A stretch of 64,000 bases of DNA from Chrysogorgia sp. JL179-B06 (taxonomy: Eukaryota > Cnidaria > Anthozoa > Scleralcyonacea > Chrysogorgiidae), in NCBI GenBank assembly GCA_035772405.1, contig JAYKKM010000224.1, positions 1,308,501 through 1,372,500 on the forward strand, read 5' to 3'. Below are positions 1 through 10,159 of the stretch, piece by piece. How positions within the stretch are numbered: the first letter of the stretch is position 1; each line of letters opens with the position of its first letter. Below the pieces are notes generated by a model, which was given only the letters and a program-made list of their open reading frames with translations, was not told where the DNA came from and did not search any database. Both the position numbers and the translations under genes were made by a program.

Positions 1-720
1 AGGGAATTGTTGGCCATCCTATTAGTTTTGCAAACTTCCGTGGAACGTTTACAACATAAAAAGGTGAAAATATTTTCCGATAGTCAGAGCGCATGTCGCA
101 TTGTGCAAGTTGGGAGTAGAATTCCAGAACTCCAAACTATTGCAGTTGATATTTTCAAAATTTGTTTCATCAACGATATTATGATCGAAACACAATGGAT
201 TCCTCGAGCAGACAATAGAATTGCCGATGTGTTGAGTAAAACAATCGATTTAGATGATTGGCAATTAAGCCCGTACTTGTTTGATATGCTTCATCGAGCA
301 TGGGGTCCTTTCACTATCGACAGGTTCGCCGCTAGTTATAACACACAATTGCAACGATTTAATTCACGATTTTGGTGTCCAGAAGCAGAGGCGGTTGATG
401 CATTTACCCAAAATTGGTCAAATGAAATGAACTGGTTATGTCCGCCAGTATCATTAATTATTCCTATAATTAGGCACATGTCTGTGTGTAAGGCCAAAGG
501 TACGCTTATTGTTCCCAGTTGGCCATCTGCTATTTTTTGGCCCGTGCTTAAGACAGAACCTGGTAAATTTGCTCCATTTGTTAAGGAGAGTTTCGTTTTA
601 CCAAAAGTAGCACAGATGTGCATTCCTGGCGAAGGGCAATCGATAGCATATCAAAAGAAACCGTCCGTATTTACGGGAACACCTAGTTTTGATTTGTTAG
701 CTCTACGGCTAGAGTTTTAA
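1..720 (+). CDS. DIRS-type retrotransposon pol, RNase H and C-terminal part (5' end outside window)
   Basis: The frame is open from base 1 and ends in TAA. It begins with RELLAILL, then FSDSQSA (RNase H Asp near residue 27) and PRADNRIADVLSK (last RNase H acidic residue), the order seen in retrotransposon RNase H. The part after RNase H (FTIDRFAASYN, then WCPEAEAVDAF and WLCPPVSL) matches the C-terminal region I know from DIRS-type pol proteins. Reverse transcriptase would lie upstream, outside the window. A tyrosine recombinase follows 0.2 kb downstream on the same strand, which is the DIRS arrangement. No stop or frameshift is visible in this piece. It would act in copying the element's RNA, not in a host process. 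Confidence 0.8.
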   Translation, partial: RELLAILLVLQTSVERLQHKKVKIFSDSQSACRIVQVGSRIPELQTIAVDIFKICFINDIMIETQWIPRADNRIADVLSKTIDLDDWQLSPYLFDMLHRAWGPFTIDRFAASYNTQLQRFNSRFWCPEAEAVDAFTQNWSNEMNWLCPPVSLIIPIIRHMSVCKAKGTLIVPSWPSAIFWPVLKTEPGKFAPFVKESFVLPKVAQMCIPGEGQSIAYQKKPSVFTGTPSFDLLALRLEF

Positions 721-932
721 GCATGATAATTATGACGGTCTTTAGCACCGTGTCATTTTGACAAATTGTAGAGTTTACAAGCATCATATAATAATAATTT
801 GGTCTTTAGTACCGTGTCTTTTTGACAAAGGCCCTCCAGATTTGGGGTGATTATTCTGTTTGAATAGTTGTTTGTTGGTTTATTGGTCAATAATAAGCGC
901 TGCTTTAGCGCTACTTTTGACAAAGATCAATA
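721..932 (+). repeat. Spacer with three imperfect copies of a CTTTAG...TTTTGACAAA motif
   Basis: The spacer between RNase H and recombinase carries the motif GGTCTTTAGCACCGTGTC plus TTTTGACAAA at about 737-765, a close copy at 801-830 (64 bp later) and a shorter copy at about 901-925. The copies share CTTTAG, an ACCGTG-like middle in the first two, and TTTTGACAAA. The role is unknown; an internal promoter or recombinase-related site for the downstream gene is possible. Confidence 0.6.
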
Positions 933-1993
933 GTGGAACGTGTATGTTGCGTTATTATTTATACACGGTTCGTTTATTTCTATTTAGACGAATTTAAAAT
1001 CGGAGTGTGGGAAGATTTCTCCGAAATACGGGATCATTCTCTTATACAGTTGGCTTCCTCGCTTCCCCGAGTTGTGTTGCATGCAAAGGCCCGCAGTACG
1101 ACACTTAAGTATGCCTACGGTTGGAATAGATGGAAGATCTGGTCCAAGTCCAAGATTGGTGTAGCGTATCTTCCGGCTCCGCCCATGTTCGTTGCGTTGT
1201 ACCTGCGTGATTTATTGGATTCAGCCAAGACAACATCACCTTTGGATACTGCTGTCTACAGCATACGCTGGGGACATACTTTGGCAGGCTTGCCTTCTCC
1301 AACCGACCATCCATTGGTTCAATCCACTTACCAAGGCTGCAGTAGAATTCTCGCTAAGCCAAGGAACCAAAAGATCCTGTTCAACCACACATGTTACAAA
1401 AGTTAATTGAAAAACACGGGCATAATAATGCATCGCCTGCTGATTTGCGTCTTCTTTTTATCGTTCTCGTGGGATACAGCGGTTTCTTGCGTATCGGCGA
1501 AATTCTATCCATGCAAGTTAAACATATACAACTAATTCCTGAAGGCATGTCTATATTCTTACCAAAACGGAAAAACGACCAATTTCGTGCTGGTAATACC
1601 ATCTACATCGCTAAAACGAATAGACCGACATGCCCTATTTCTATCACTGAAAGATTGCTCCAAATATTGCCAAGCGATCCTGATTCATGTTACCCAGTTG
1701 TTCGTCGACTTAAAAATAATAATGGTGTGCAAAGCTTCCACCAATCACGCGGGATTTCCTATACTACGGCCAAAGATATCATCAAAAGCAACTTAGGGGT
1801 ATTTTTCGAAGATTTGCGGAAGTTGGGGACTCACAGCTTAAGAAGCGGTGGTGCGTCCGATCCGGGTTGCCAATATTTATCCGATGTGTCGATGCAGAGG
1901 CATGGAGGATGGGAATGTGTCCAGTCCAAGAATAAGTATATTCAACCATCTTCAAGCAGGAAATTCGAGGTGTCTAAAAACTTGTCTATTTAG
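933..1993 (+). pseudogene. DIRS tyrosine recombinase, one frameshift
   Basis: Two overlapping frames together give one tyrosine recombinase. The first (933-1406) carries the N-terminal helical region, with AYGWNRWKIW and YSIRWGHTLAGLPSPTDHP. The second (1391-1993) carries the catalytic domain: GFLRIGE (first Arg), HSLRSGG (His-x-x-Arg), RHGGWE (His/Trp position) and KYIQP (nucleophile Tyr). All catalytic positions are visible. The frames join near 1368-1373 in CAAAAG, where a one-base change in the A run would reconnect them, so this is a recent break or a sequencing/assembly error. The enzyme would insert the circular cDNA of the DIRS element. The order after RNase H supports one element ending soon after 1993. 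Confidence 0.8.
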
Positions 1994-2349
1994 GAGAACG
2001 AACGTGAATATTTATACATTGAAGTGAAGATTTTCCCAGGAGTGTATATTCTTATTATCATGTTGATAAAATTGTATTTGATGGTAGTTTACCATAAGTT
2101 GATAGCAAGTGTGATAGTGAGGGGCGATCTTATTAAGAACTTTTAAACATACTCCATCCTGTTTTACGCAGGTTGGGTTTTTCATCTTCACCCTAAGATC
2201 TTTAAAAATGTTAAATCTTAGACGTACAGTGGAGTAGATAAACTCCACCATGTAAGTGCATTTAGCTCGAGCGTTTAAGCAGCAATAAACACAATGTGCT
2301 CCAGCAACAATTTGTATATGCGTGGTTATTCGATATAATTAAATTAGAT
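1994..2349. other. No gene seen; probable 3' end of the DIRS element and flank
   Basis: AT-rich sequence after the recombinase stop. I see no coding similarity. It may hold the 3' terminal repeat of the DIRS element, but no partner repeat lies in the window to test that. Confidence 0.4.
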
Positions 2350-4384
2350 GACTGCAGACACAGGCATTTGGGACTGCTGGTATACTGTAAGTGTACGTGC
2401 GTGGGGAATTTCAACTGCTCTGCCTAGTAAACTACTCTATGATGCACTTTGTAGTATCAATCCATTATCATGCAGTGTTACATATCCTTTCTTATTCACA
2501 TCATTACATGCTTAACCTCTTCTGCGAGTAAAATACTTGAAGCGTTCTCACTGGTAGTTACAGTTACACAACACCAATCAATTAATTTGTCTTTTCACTT
2601 TTTTGGGGCAAGATTACAGTATATATATACAGTATGCCAGTCTGATTTTTAACTTTGACAAAACATAAATTTGTTAGTTTTAAATGTTTCACATGTGCAC
2701 TGTATGGAGTAAACTGACTATTGGTCAGAATGTAATGATTGGCAATAAAAGTTAGCTGCAGCTTTTGGATCTGTACAATTCACATTGAGACATAGTTGCC
2801 AATGGTATCACTAACAACATCTTGATGTGCACTCACTGCACTCTACTCTGCAAACCAGAACATATTTTCAGGCAGCTGTTGTTGACATCCACAACTTGAA
2901 TTGGTGATCAACATGTATGATCTTTCTTTGTTGCATATCAACACCAACTAGGGTCCATTGACAACCACTTAATGGACAACCACTTAATTGGGTCCTGGGA
3001 AGAATAACGAAGTTCCATGTTGCAATATTCTCATCTTTCCATAGTCCATCACTTGGCAATCTTTTTTATGAAACTAGCATTGATGCAGGTGCAGCATATA
3101 ACATACTTGGAGATACATCTTTTGTAGGCACCAGAAAAATGAAATGACCAACCTGGATGGATTAAGCTTTATTCACATCTAACGTGGATCTCTAGACAAC
3201 AATGGTTCCAGAAATTTCAGCTGTAACAGCAATACACAATGCTGACCATTTTTTAACTATTTTTTTACTATTTTTTTACTGTCAGTTGGCATCTTATCCT
3301 TCTGAAAGTACATGTATGTGAATTAAGTTAACAAACAATGTGCATCTTACTTGCTTGCTATACCATGCAGATACCATGAATTGTGGGCTAGCTGTGCATT
3401 CATAATCTTTTCTAATGACATGTTTGTTTTGTAAAACTTCTTCATCATCTGTGCCTTATATCCAACTCTGTTGTACCAGTTTTTTCAAGATTACTTATGG
3501 AAGCTGATTCTGTACATAGTTTTTCTTTTTTGCGAGCATGGATTTTGATTTGGGTAGACAGAATGAATCCTGAAACATTGTTACTTTCATCAAAATATGA
3601 TGCAGTAAGCTATTTATGACCAGATCTGTGGCAGCTGCCTGTAGAGATGTTCTGGTTTGCCATACATTGAAGTGTCGACTCCAAATGCCAACTATGCAAA
3701 GCCACTGTAGATGAGGACATAGTAGCTTGCACAAGATGTTGTCAGTGAATACCTATTGGCAATGTCCAAATATGAATTGTAAAAAAGTTTCAATTAACTT
3801 TTATTGCCATCACTACATCCTGATCAATAGTAGTTTACTCCATACAGTGCACATGTGAAACATTTAAAACTAACAAATTTATGTTTTGAAGTCAAAGTTA
3901 AAAATCAGACTGCTACCAGCGAGATCGCTTCAAGAGTTTTACTTTCAGAAGAGAGTAAAGTAAACATCTGATGATGTGAATAAGAAACGATATATATATA
4001 TATAAACACTCTAACAAGCAAATTTAATGTCGAGAACAAAAATATTAAAGTGCTATACTGATAAATTTGAACTACATATGAACTGCAATCAGTAGCGAAG
4101 TTGGCCATAGCAACTGGTCATGCTATGCAAATTTTGAAACTATTTACATATTCAGATCTTTAGAAATGTATTGTTTTCAAAATATGCAGATGTTTATAAA
4201 TTAGCATAGCATGACCAGTTGCTATGGCCAGCTTCGCCACTGACTGCAATGCCATACTGTATATATTTGAACTGAATGTGAATTAGATATGAATATGCCC
4301 TATTTATAGTGCATATATATCCTAGAGTAGTTTTAGACTAGGTACAGTATATACCAGCAGTCCCAAATGCCTGTATCTTCAGTC
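2350..4384. mobile_element. Palindromic DNA transposon derivative, about 2.0 kb
   Basis: The two ends are inverted copies: GACTGCAGACACAGGCATTT at 2350 matches the reverse complement of AAATGCCTGTATCTTCAGTC ending at 4384, and the match runs on through the GGGACTGCTGGTATACTGTA part. Similarity continues inward: 2655-2750 pairs with 3785-3900 (shared CACATGTG, TTTAAATG and GGAGTAAACT blocks) and 2774-2830 pairs with 3720-3780. Both arms therefore descend from one sequence, leaving a centre at roughly 3300-3400. Minus-strand reading around 2868-3059 and 3495-3734 gives short coding-like stretches that could be transposase remnants, but I cannot assign a superfamily. A hAT MITE is nested in the right arm. 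Confidence 0.65.
4090..4242. mobile_element. hAT-type MITE, 153 bp, with 8-bp target duplication
   Basis: The left end CAGTAGCGAAGTTGGCCATA and the right end (reverse complement CAGTGGCGAAGCTGGCCATA) are inverted copies over about 45 bp with few mismatches. The element is bounded by ACTGCAAT at 4082-4089 and again at 4243-4250, an exact 8-bp duplication. CAGTGGCG-type ends with 8-bp duplications are characteristic of the hAT superfamily. It carries no coding sequence and lies inside the right arm of the surrounding palindromic element. Confidence 0.88.
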
Positions 4385-4449
4385 TTCTTGAAGACAGTAA
4401 GTTTTCGTTGTTGTACGTAACCAAAAAGCGGATTGTTTTCATCAATAAC

Positions 4450-4516
4450 TAGCCTGCGAAGTAGGCGCTCTCGGGTTTTGGGCGGACGGGCGAGGCGAGG
4501 GAGCGCCTCCTACTGT
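4450..4516. repeat. GC-rich hairpin repeat (AGCCTGCG family)
   Basis: An island of high GC in AT-rich DNA: AGCCTGCGAAGTAGGCGCTC pairs with GAGCGCCTCCTACT at the other side of a short GC-rich loop. A related hairpin with GCGAGCAGGC arms is at about 36175-36225. It is probably a small non-autonomous element; class unknown. Confidence 0.4.
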
Positions 4517-4612
4517 AACTGTATATTTTTCGAATACGCCCCCATTGAGCTTGCCAAGTAAGAACCAATCAAAAGATGGTTTGTTAATCGGATTATTGGG
4601 GTTTTATTAAAA

Positions 4613-4885
4613 ATGTGTCAACATCAAACAATTTCCCGCGCAATTAGAAATACGATTTCTGTTCACTTTGAGTATCCAGGTATCGATTCGTCGTTTGGAC
4701 GTTGGAGTTATATGTTACAACCTAACACTCCTAAGAAGAAAGTTGTAAGGAGAGGAAGGCCCGAGTCCGTCAAAGAAAGCGCAAACGACTATTGCAGAAT
4801 ATGCTATATATGTGCTATTGACAGACACACCTGTCCAGTAATTCTATTGGAAATTTATACACAGAAGAATAGCCTGAACATATAG
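4613..4885 (+). pseudogene. Possible first exon of the DUF6589-like gene
   Basis: A 90-residue frame from an ATG. It contains a basic stretch KKKVVRRGRPESVKESAND followed by YCRICYIC, i.e. a GRP..VK...DYC pattern that I associate with the N-terminal zinc-binding region of multicopy cnidarian proteins carrying DUF6589. The Cys spacing degenerates afterwards and the frame ends at 4885. A DUF6589-like fragment lies 0.8 kb downstream on the same strand, so this may be its N-terminal exon. The family link is from memory and weak; the presence of the frame is what the sequence shows. Confidence 0.35.
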
Positions 4886-5682
4886 CTCTATTATCTTTTA
4901 TTTGCAAGGCATGAAATTGATGTCCATGGGCATACAGTACATATGATACCACTTGTATCAGCTCAGAAACAGATGAGCATGGTTATTACAAGTGCCAGAT
5001 GCAATGTGGATATGTGTTCAGCACTAAAACAGGTTAGAATTAGTCAAGGGATTTATAATTATTCTGTGCACTAATTCACAAACTAGTTAGGCTAATTTAG
5101 ACAGCTTTTACTATTATATTGTACACATGTTTATTTAAATTGCTTGTTGTAAGAAGGTACATTAGTTGTGATATTCAATATATTATTTAAACTCCCATAC
5201 ACGTGTGCAGTATATACCAGCCAAGCTGTGAAAATCAGCCTCTTTTTGTTAATTATTCTAGAGTAATTATCCCACTAGTATCAATGGGTTAACTATAATT
5301 ATTAAAATTTTGTAAAAGCTGGAGAAGACTGATGATTTTAACCTATTCCTGACAAGGACAGGCTCTTCCATATGCTGGATGAAATTGCCTGGTGTTAGCC
5401 ATGGTAATTAACAATTGCTATTGTTGGTTTCCTTGCATTGAACTTATTTGTATAATGTATAAATTGATGTGGTGTCCGGCTTAGTCTAGTGGGTTTTGAA
5501 TTAGGAAAATATGAGAAAATAAAGCAGTAATAATGAATTTCAGAAGAAAAAAATAAATTTTAATGGGTTAAAATAGATGATCAAGGCAAAAAAGTTAAAT
5601 AAATTAAAAATACAGTAATCTGGTGTAAGAATGATGGGTTAATACAAACTCTATTGGTTTTAGTGAGTGCTTTTAATTTTTT
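4886..5682. other. No gene seen; AT-rich interval inside the DUF6589-like locus
   Basis: AT-rich sequence without recognisable coding similarity. If 4613-4885 and 5683-6410 belong to one gene, this would be intron plus decayed coding DNA; TTTTTTTTGTACAG just before 5693 looks like a 3' splice site. Confidence 0.35.
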
Positions 5683-6410
5683 TTGTACAGGCATCAGAAA
5701 TCACAGCATTATGACATAACCATAGTTAACCCAGAAGAAAATAAGCATGAATCTTCCACAGAGAAAGAGTCAGATGACTACCTGTTTAATTATCACAAAG
5801 CTAAATTGTTATATGGGTTAGTGTTGATGGAGTTCAATGATTGCATAAAGGAAGGTGATGGGGAAAGGTTATGTGAATTGTATAAACTGTGTCTTCTGTT
5901 GTACAAAGGTAGTGGACATACTAAATACAGTTATATTGTCCATGCTCACAGGCATATGTCATCCCCATTTGAAGCACATCGATTAAAGTGGAATCGTTTA
6001 ATAAGCATGGTGGAAATGGGAGAAATATCCCTATGGATCTTAGGAAGGAGCAACTCAATAAGTCCTTAAAACATTGTGGAGATCTTTGGGATCAAACCAT
6101 ACTGTAAATGAGAGCAGTGCTTCTAGAGTTGCAAACACCCTTGAACTAATGGAGCAGATAATGGACAAAATTGATCAAAAAATGCAAGGCAAAGCAAGGC
6201 AAGAGAAATATCCCTAATAAAGAAGCTGCAGTAGTCCAAGTATCATCTGATCTTATGTCAAAAAAAGTATTCAAACACACTCCAGGAAGACAAGGCCATC
6301 CATCATTTTTAAAATTTAGAGGAGGTTTGTTTGGAAACCTGGAATATAAAAGTTTGCACAAGTGGATGACTGAGCATATCCAACTGTGGGCATCAATTTA
6401 TGAGAAATGA
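5683..6410 (+). pseudogene. DUF6589-like protein fragment, frameshifted
   Basis: Three frames read one after another give a continuous protein-like sequence: DYLFNYHKAKLLYGLVLMEF and GDGERLCELYKLCLLLYKG (5683-6000), then NKHGGNGRNIPMDLRKEQLN in a shifted frame from about 5999, then RQGHPSFLKFRGGLFGNL to the stop at 6410. The GGxGRNIPMDLRKEQ block is what I recognise as DUF6589, a poorly characterised domain present in many copies in cnidarians, fish and basidiomycete fungi. At least two frameshifts (near 5990 and 6165) mean it is not functional as read. It faces a RecQ-like helicase relic whose 3' end is 250 bp away. Function is unknown; a transposase role is an inference only. Confidence 0.55.
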
Positions 6411-6658
6411 GTTGTAGTTATGCTACACTTTTGATGGAGACTTCAAATTGAAGATCACTTTTTAAATGCATACATACAGTATACAGTATTTAACCCCATA
6501 TCAACCGCTTTATATAGGCTATTATTGCAGTACCTAAATTAGATCCATATTAATAATTATCATAATATTGATGATTCAAGAAACATTTTATGAACCAAAC
6601 TGAATATATACTAACTTATTATACATTAATACCATGTTATACATTATTTTATGAACAC

Positions 6659-7486
6659 TTAAAACTGTAACAGTAAGTCTTCATCACCATTGTCAGACCC
6701 CGAGGATGATGTGTAATGTCCTGTATATGAAACTGACCAACAACGAGTTTTATCTACTAAACTATCAATAACTTCAAGCTCTCTCAATAAAGGAAGTGTG
6801 GAGATGTCATTAAATATATCATTAAAAATCTCTAAAATATTTAAGGCACGTTTTAAAGAGAAAATTGCATAATTAATTATTATATATTCTACAGTGAAGA
6901 TTTTTTGACAGTCTTTTACAATATCACTTATAAGTTCCTTATAAAATTTCACTTCTGATTCATCTCCTGTGTTAACAAGTCCCCAAAATAACTCAGTAAG
7001 GGCACTTTCAAGATCTTCTCGATCATTATCTGAAACAGGAATCAACCAATCCATTTTCCATTGGTAGAGCTTCTGAAGAACAACAGATACTGCATCCACA
7101 AGTATTCTTGCAAACTGAGCAACAATCATGTGGTGGTTCCAAAGGTTTAATCTGGCTGTCAAATGGGCACAGACTGGCAACTCTATAACATTCAACTGAT
7201 TTGACAAAAAGTTTAACATCATCCTCGCAATGACTAAGTTGTTGTCCATGAAAAATTGTCACAGCATCAGACTGTTTCCCATCTCTCCCTGCCCTACCAA
7301 TTTCCTTGTGATAATCCAGTAGTGTTCTTAGTGCTCCCCAATTAATAACATACCGGATGTCTGGAAAATGTACTCCCATACTAAGAGCAGTACTGGTAGC
7401 TATAATAATTATTTTTACAGAAGCTTGAACATTGTTCTTTAAGGAATCTACAATTCTCTGCTTTTGTTTTTCCCATGTTTCTGATT
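6659..7486 (-). pseudogene. RecQ-like DNA helicase, C-terminal half, truncated and frameshifted
   Basis: On the minus strand, from about 7486 down, the protein reads KQRIVDSLKNN, then ATSTALSMGVHFPDIRYVIN (helicase motif V), EIGRAGRDGKQSDA (motif VI with the Arg finger region) and a RecQ-type zinc segment (C..VC...CGCSICC). After a frameshift near 7060-7090 a helical C-terminal region continues to the stop at 6659. Motifs I-IV, including Walker A and DEAD/DEAH, are missing because homology stops at about 7487, where a CAGGGGCGG hAT-like end begins. The TSTALSMGVHFP version is that of the multicopy RecQ-like proteins of cnidarian genomes rather than of BLM/WRN housekeeping RecQ. It lies tail-to-tail with the DUF6589-like relic. 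Confidence 0.75.
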
Positions 7487-7800
7487 CAGGGGCGGATGGA
7501 AATTTGGGTCTCTGAAATCGCATTTCCCGCGATCTGACAGTACTTTTGAGAAATTTTTCAATGGTTTTCAAACGTGTTTTTATGAAACATTTTATTACTT
7601 TTCAGAATTGTTTTTGTCCAAATTCGAACTTTGATATGTTCTTCTTGTCTGAGAAACTTTGTGATAGTTTATAAATATAACGAAATGGAGGTGGAGATAT
7701 TCAATAAACAGAAATTTATGTGGTCACATGTCAGAGCTCATCAGCATGCCTACACATCAAACACCAGTAACACATTGTTGCAGTCAGTGAATCCGACATG
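7487..7800. mobile_element. hAT-like left terminus interrupting the RecQ relic
   Basis: CAGGGGCGGATGGAAATTTG at 7487 looks like a hAT terminal repeat and begins exactly where RecQ homology ends. A hAT transposase relic on the minus strand lies 1.4 kb to the right, so this could be its 3' terminus. I did not find a matching right end or a second copy of TTCTGATT (7479-7486), so the element is probably truncated or rearranged. Confidence 0.4.
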
Positions 7801-8199
7801 TACAGTCGGACCAACACACAAGTGAAGGTCGAAGGGTTTGAAATCAGAGTTTTCCTTCTCCTAGGTGAGCCAGAGCTGTCTGGTTTTCAGGCGCCAGATA
7901 CTCGCCCTTTTGCACCCCTACCCAAACAGATAATGGGACATTTCATGGACATAGAGATGCTCATTTCTCTACATCATCCCGGCCAACTTAACCTCTAATT
8001 AATCTAACATCTAGCTGATCTAAGTAACTCTTGATTTATTAACCACCACCTAACCAATGTATTAAATCAAAGCATCTGTATCTTAATTCCCTGTACATTT
8101 CACAGCACACTACTAATACTAGCGTTAAGCGTTAAGATGTAGCGAGAACATCTCGTTCACTTAAATGGATAAAAACTCGCCTCCAATCCCTTTGTTACT

Positions 8200-8255
8200 A
8201 GATAGCTCAACAGGAAGAGCAGGCGGACCAGAAGTTCAAATCCCGCTTGAGTCAA
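8200..8255 (+). repeat. tRNA-like SINE fragment
   Basis: TAGCTCAACAGGAAGAGC resembles a tRNA A box/D arm and GTTCAAATCCCGC a B box/T arm, spaced about as in a tRNA. The cloverleaf is not complete, so this is a tRNA-derived repeat rather than a tRNA gene. The surroundings (7800-8199 and 8256-8672) show no gene. Confidence 0.4.
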
Positions 8256-8672
8256 CTTTTGTGTTGATTTTGACAGTGTTAGGATTGATCATGAAAATAT
8301 TTCTTCATGTTTCTCTGAGGATGATTCTGTAATACTACACTGTATATTTTTAAATTAATGCTACTGTACTTTCCACAAATTGAAAAATGCAAGGCATGCT
8401 GCAAAATAGATGGAAAAGAAACCATTTTGCTACATTACTTTTTTAATTAATTTTAAATTTCAATCAAAGACACAGACAACATACATGTAAATCTGTATAA
8501 TTTACTTAAGAAAGATAATTGCAAGTGAATTGCAGCAGATAACATTGTAGATGTATAAAATGATCATGTAATACTGCAGAAGTATATAAAATGATCATTT
8601 GAATCGTATGAAGATTTGGCATACTGTACGTTACACAGACATAACGAGAAAAATGAGTAAATAAAGAAATTT

Positions 8673-8878
8673 GAGGTCAGCACTTCATGTGGGTATCTCT
8701 CCAACAATTACAGTAGATGAAACACCATTTTAACAACATGGAAGTAGAGTACAGTAAAGAGTAGTTAAAATAGTTAAATGGAGTCAGCACTCCATGTGGG
8801 TATCTCTCTAACAATTAAATTTGTTGAAACACCATTACAACAACACGCAAGTGGAGTACAGTAAGTACTAGTAAAATA
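8673..8878. repeat. Two-unit tandem duplication of about 109 bp
   Basis: The unit beginning GAGGTCAGCACTTCATGTGG at 8673 is repeated from 8782 (GGAGTCAGCACTCCATGTGG), followed in both by GGTATCTCTC.AACAATTA and CACCATT..AACAACA. Several substitutions separate the two, so the duplication is not recent. A smaller duplication (GTATAAAATGATCAT) is at 8565-8600. Confidence 0.75.
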
Positions 8879-8889
8879 AATCAATAACA

Positions 8890-9794
8890 TCAGAAAATCA
8901 ACTCTAATCTTCGGTTGCCGAAAGCAAAGTTATCAATAACCTCTTCAACATCAGGCTCAATTTCCTGATGAATTTGCATGAGTGCTAGACCATTAAAACG
9001 TTCGTTAAGCATAGTGCTCCTGTTGTAGGTTTTTAACCTACGTAAAGCTGAAATAGAGCGTTCACATTCACAGGAGGTCATCTTAATATTTTCAAAGCCA
9101 TCAAAATTTAAAGCTTTAAGTGTAGAAGCAATGCTATCAGGTCGCGAACCTTCAAAGCTTTCCCAATACTTAATCCATAGTTCTAATTCAGCATCTAAGG
9201 CCAGGGGATTTGGTAGATCATCTTCATAATAATCAATGAAGATTTTAAATTTTTCTTTCCAAGTCTGCTTACTTTAGTGAGAACTATTTAACATTGCAAT
9301 CATTTTAGAAGGTACAACACTTAAACCAAAGTATGCATTAGTTCTAATAAAGTCAAATCTAGTTTTAAGTTCAGAGTTATAAGATGGTCTATAACAGGAA
9401 TTGTAATTACTCGCTTAAAGTACTAAGAAGCATCTGAGGAAGGATGGTTATCTCTGGTAGTTTGTCTCCCAGCTGTTCTTGGCTTAGACTCCGCTGTGCC
9501 AACTTTAGCAGCCAGAGCAACTGCTTCACTGTACCAGCGATCATGGTACAAATCAATCTGGTCCCTAATCCCGATGCCCAAATTCTTAAGGGCATCAATC
9601 AGATTTGTTCCATCCATAATGTCATTGTTCTTTGCTTGCAACAACTGAGTTACAGGCAGAGTCAAGTCGAACACATTCCTGCTAATAACAAGAGCAGCAA
9701 TAAATTGAAATGAGGAAATCAATGCTAAAAAAGATGCTGCTTTATAGAGGAAGTGGCTGCATGGGTTACATTTCCCCTCAACATTTAAGCTCAT
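8890..9794 (-). pseudogene. hAT transposase remnant (ZMYM1-like), frameshifted
   Basis: On the minus strand the N-terminal-side piece (about 9794-9423) reads NLGIGIRDQIDLYHDRWYSE and ends PRTAGRQTTRDN, a stretch common in ZMYM1-like hAT transposases. The C-terminal piece (9081-8890) is the hAT dimerisation motif: CECERSISALRRLKTYNRST followed by ERFNGLALM. The intervening 340 bp have decayed frames. The gene is non-functional as read. A CAGGGGCGG terminal-like sequence at 7487 may be the 3' end of the same element. Confidence 0.75.
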
Positions 9795-10159
9795 TTATTT
9801 TAAAGTAAAAAAGATTGAAACAAACAATTCTTGGAATAAATCCATGCCATTAATACGTTCAACCCATCTTCATAAGCTACCAAAACATTGTGCTTATAAT
9901 CGGTCATATATTATTGCGTTTATCACTTCGACTTCTTCGTCTTGACATGGTAAAAAACAGAAAACACTAGCTTGTTTGCGGGATTTTAAATGGGGGACGC
10001 GTGCCGCGTAGGTCAACATAATAATTTAAGTAAGTCTAAGTTGTTAATTACGGGCTAAAACTTACTTTCCATTTGTTTAATTTTTATTCCTTGTTATTTG
10101 TTGATTAAATTTAAGAAAAAGGGACTTTTCCTGGGGGGGGGGGGGCACAAGTGGGGGCT
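9795..10159. other. No gene seen; contains a 13-base G run
   Basis: AT-rich DNA with no coding similarity. A run of 13 G residues at about 10133-10145 (after TTTTCCT) marks the edge of the more GC-rich retroelement relic that follows. Confidence 0.5.

Noticed and set aside
2868..3734. Assigning the palindromic element to a named transposase superfamily
   Set aside because: The short coding-like stretches are too broken to show catalytic residues, and no target duplication was found.
7631..7998. Two small + strand ORFs (64 and 66 residues)
   Set aside because: No similarity, low complexity, in transposon debris.
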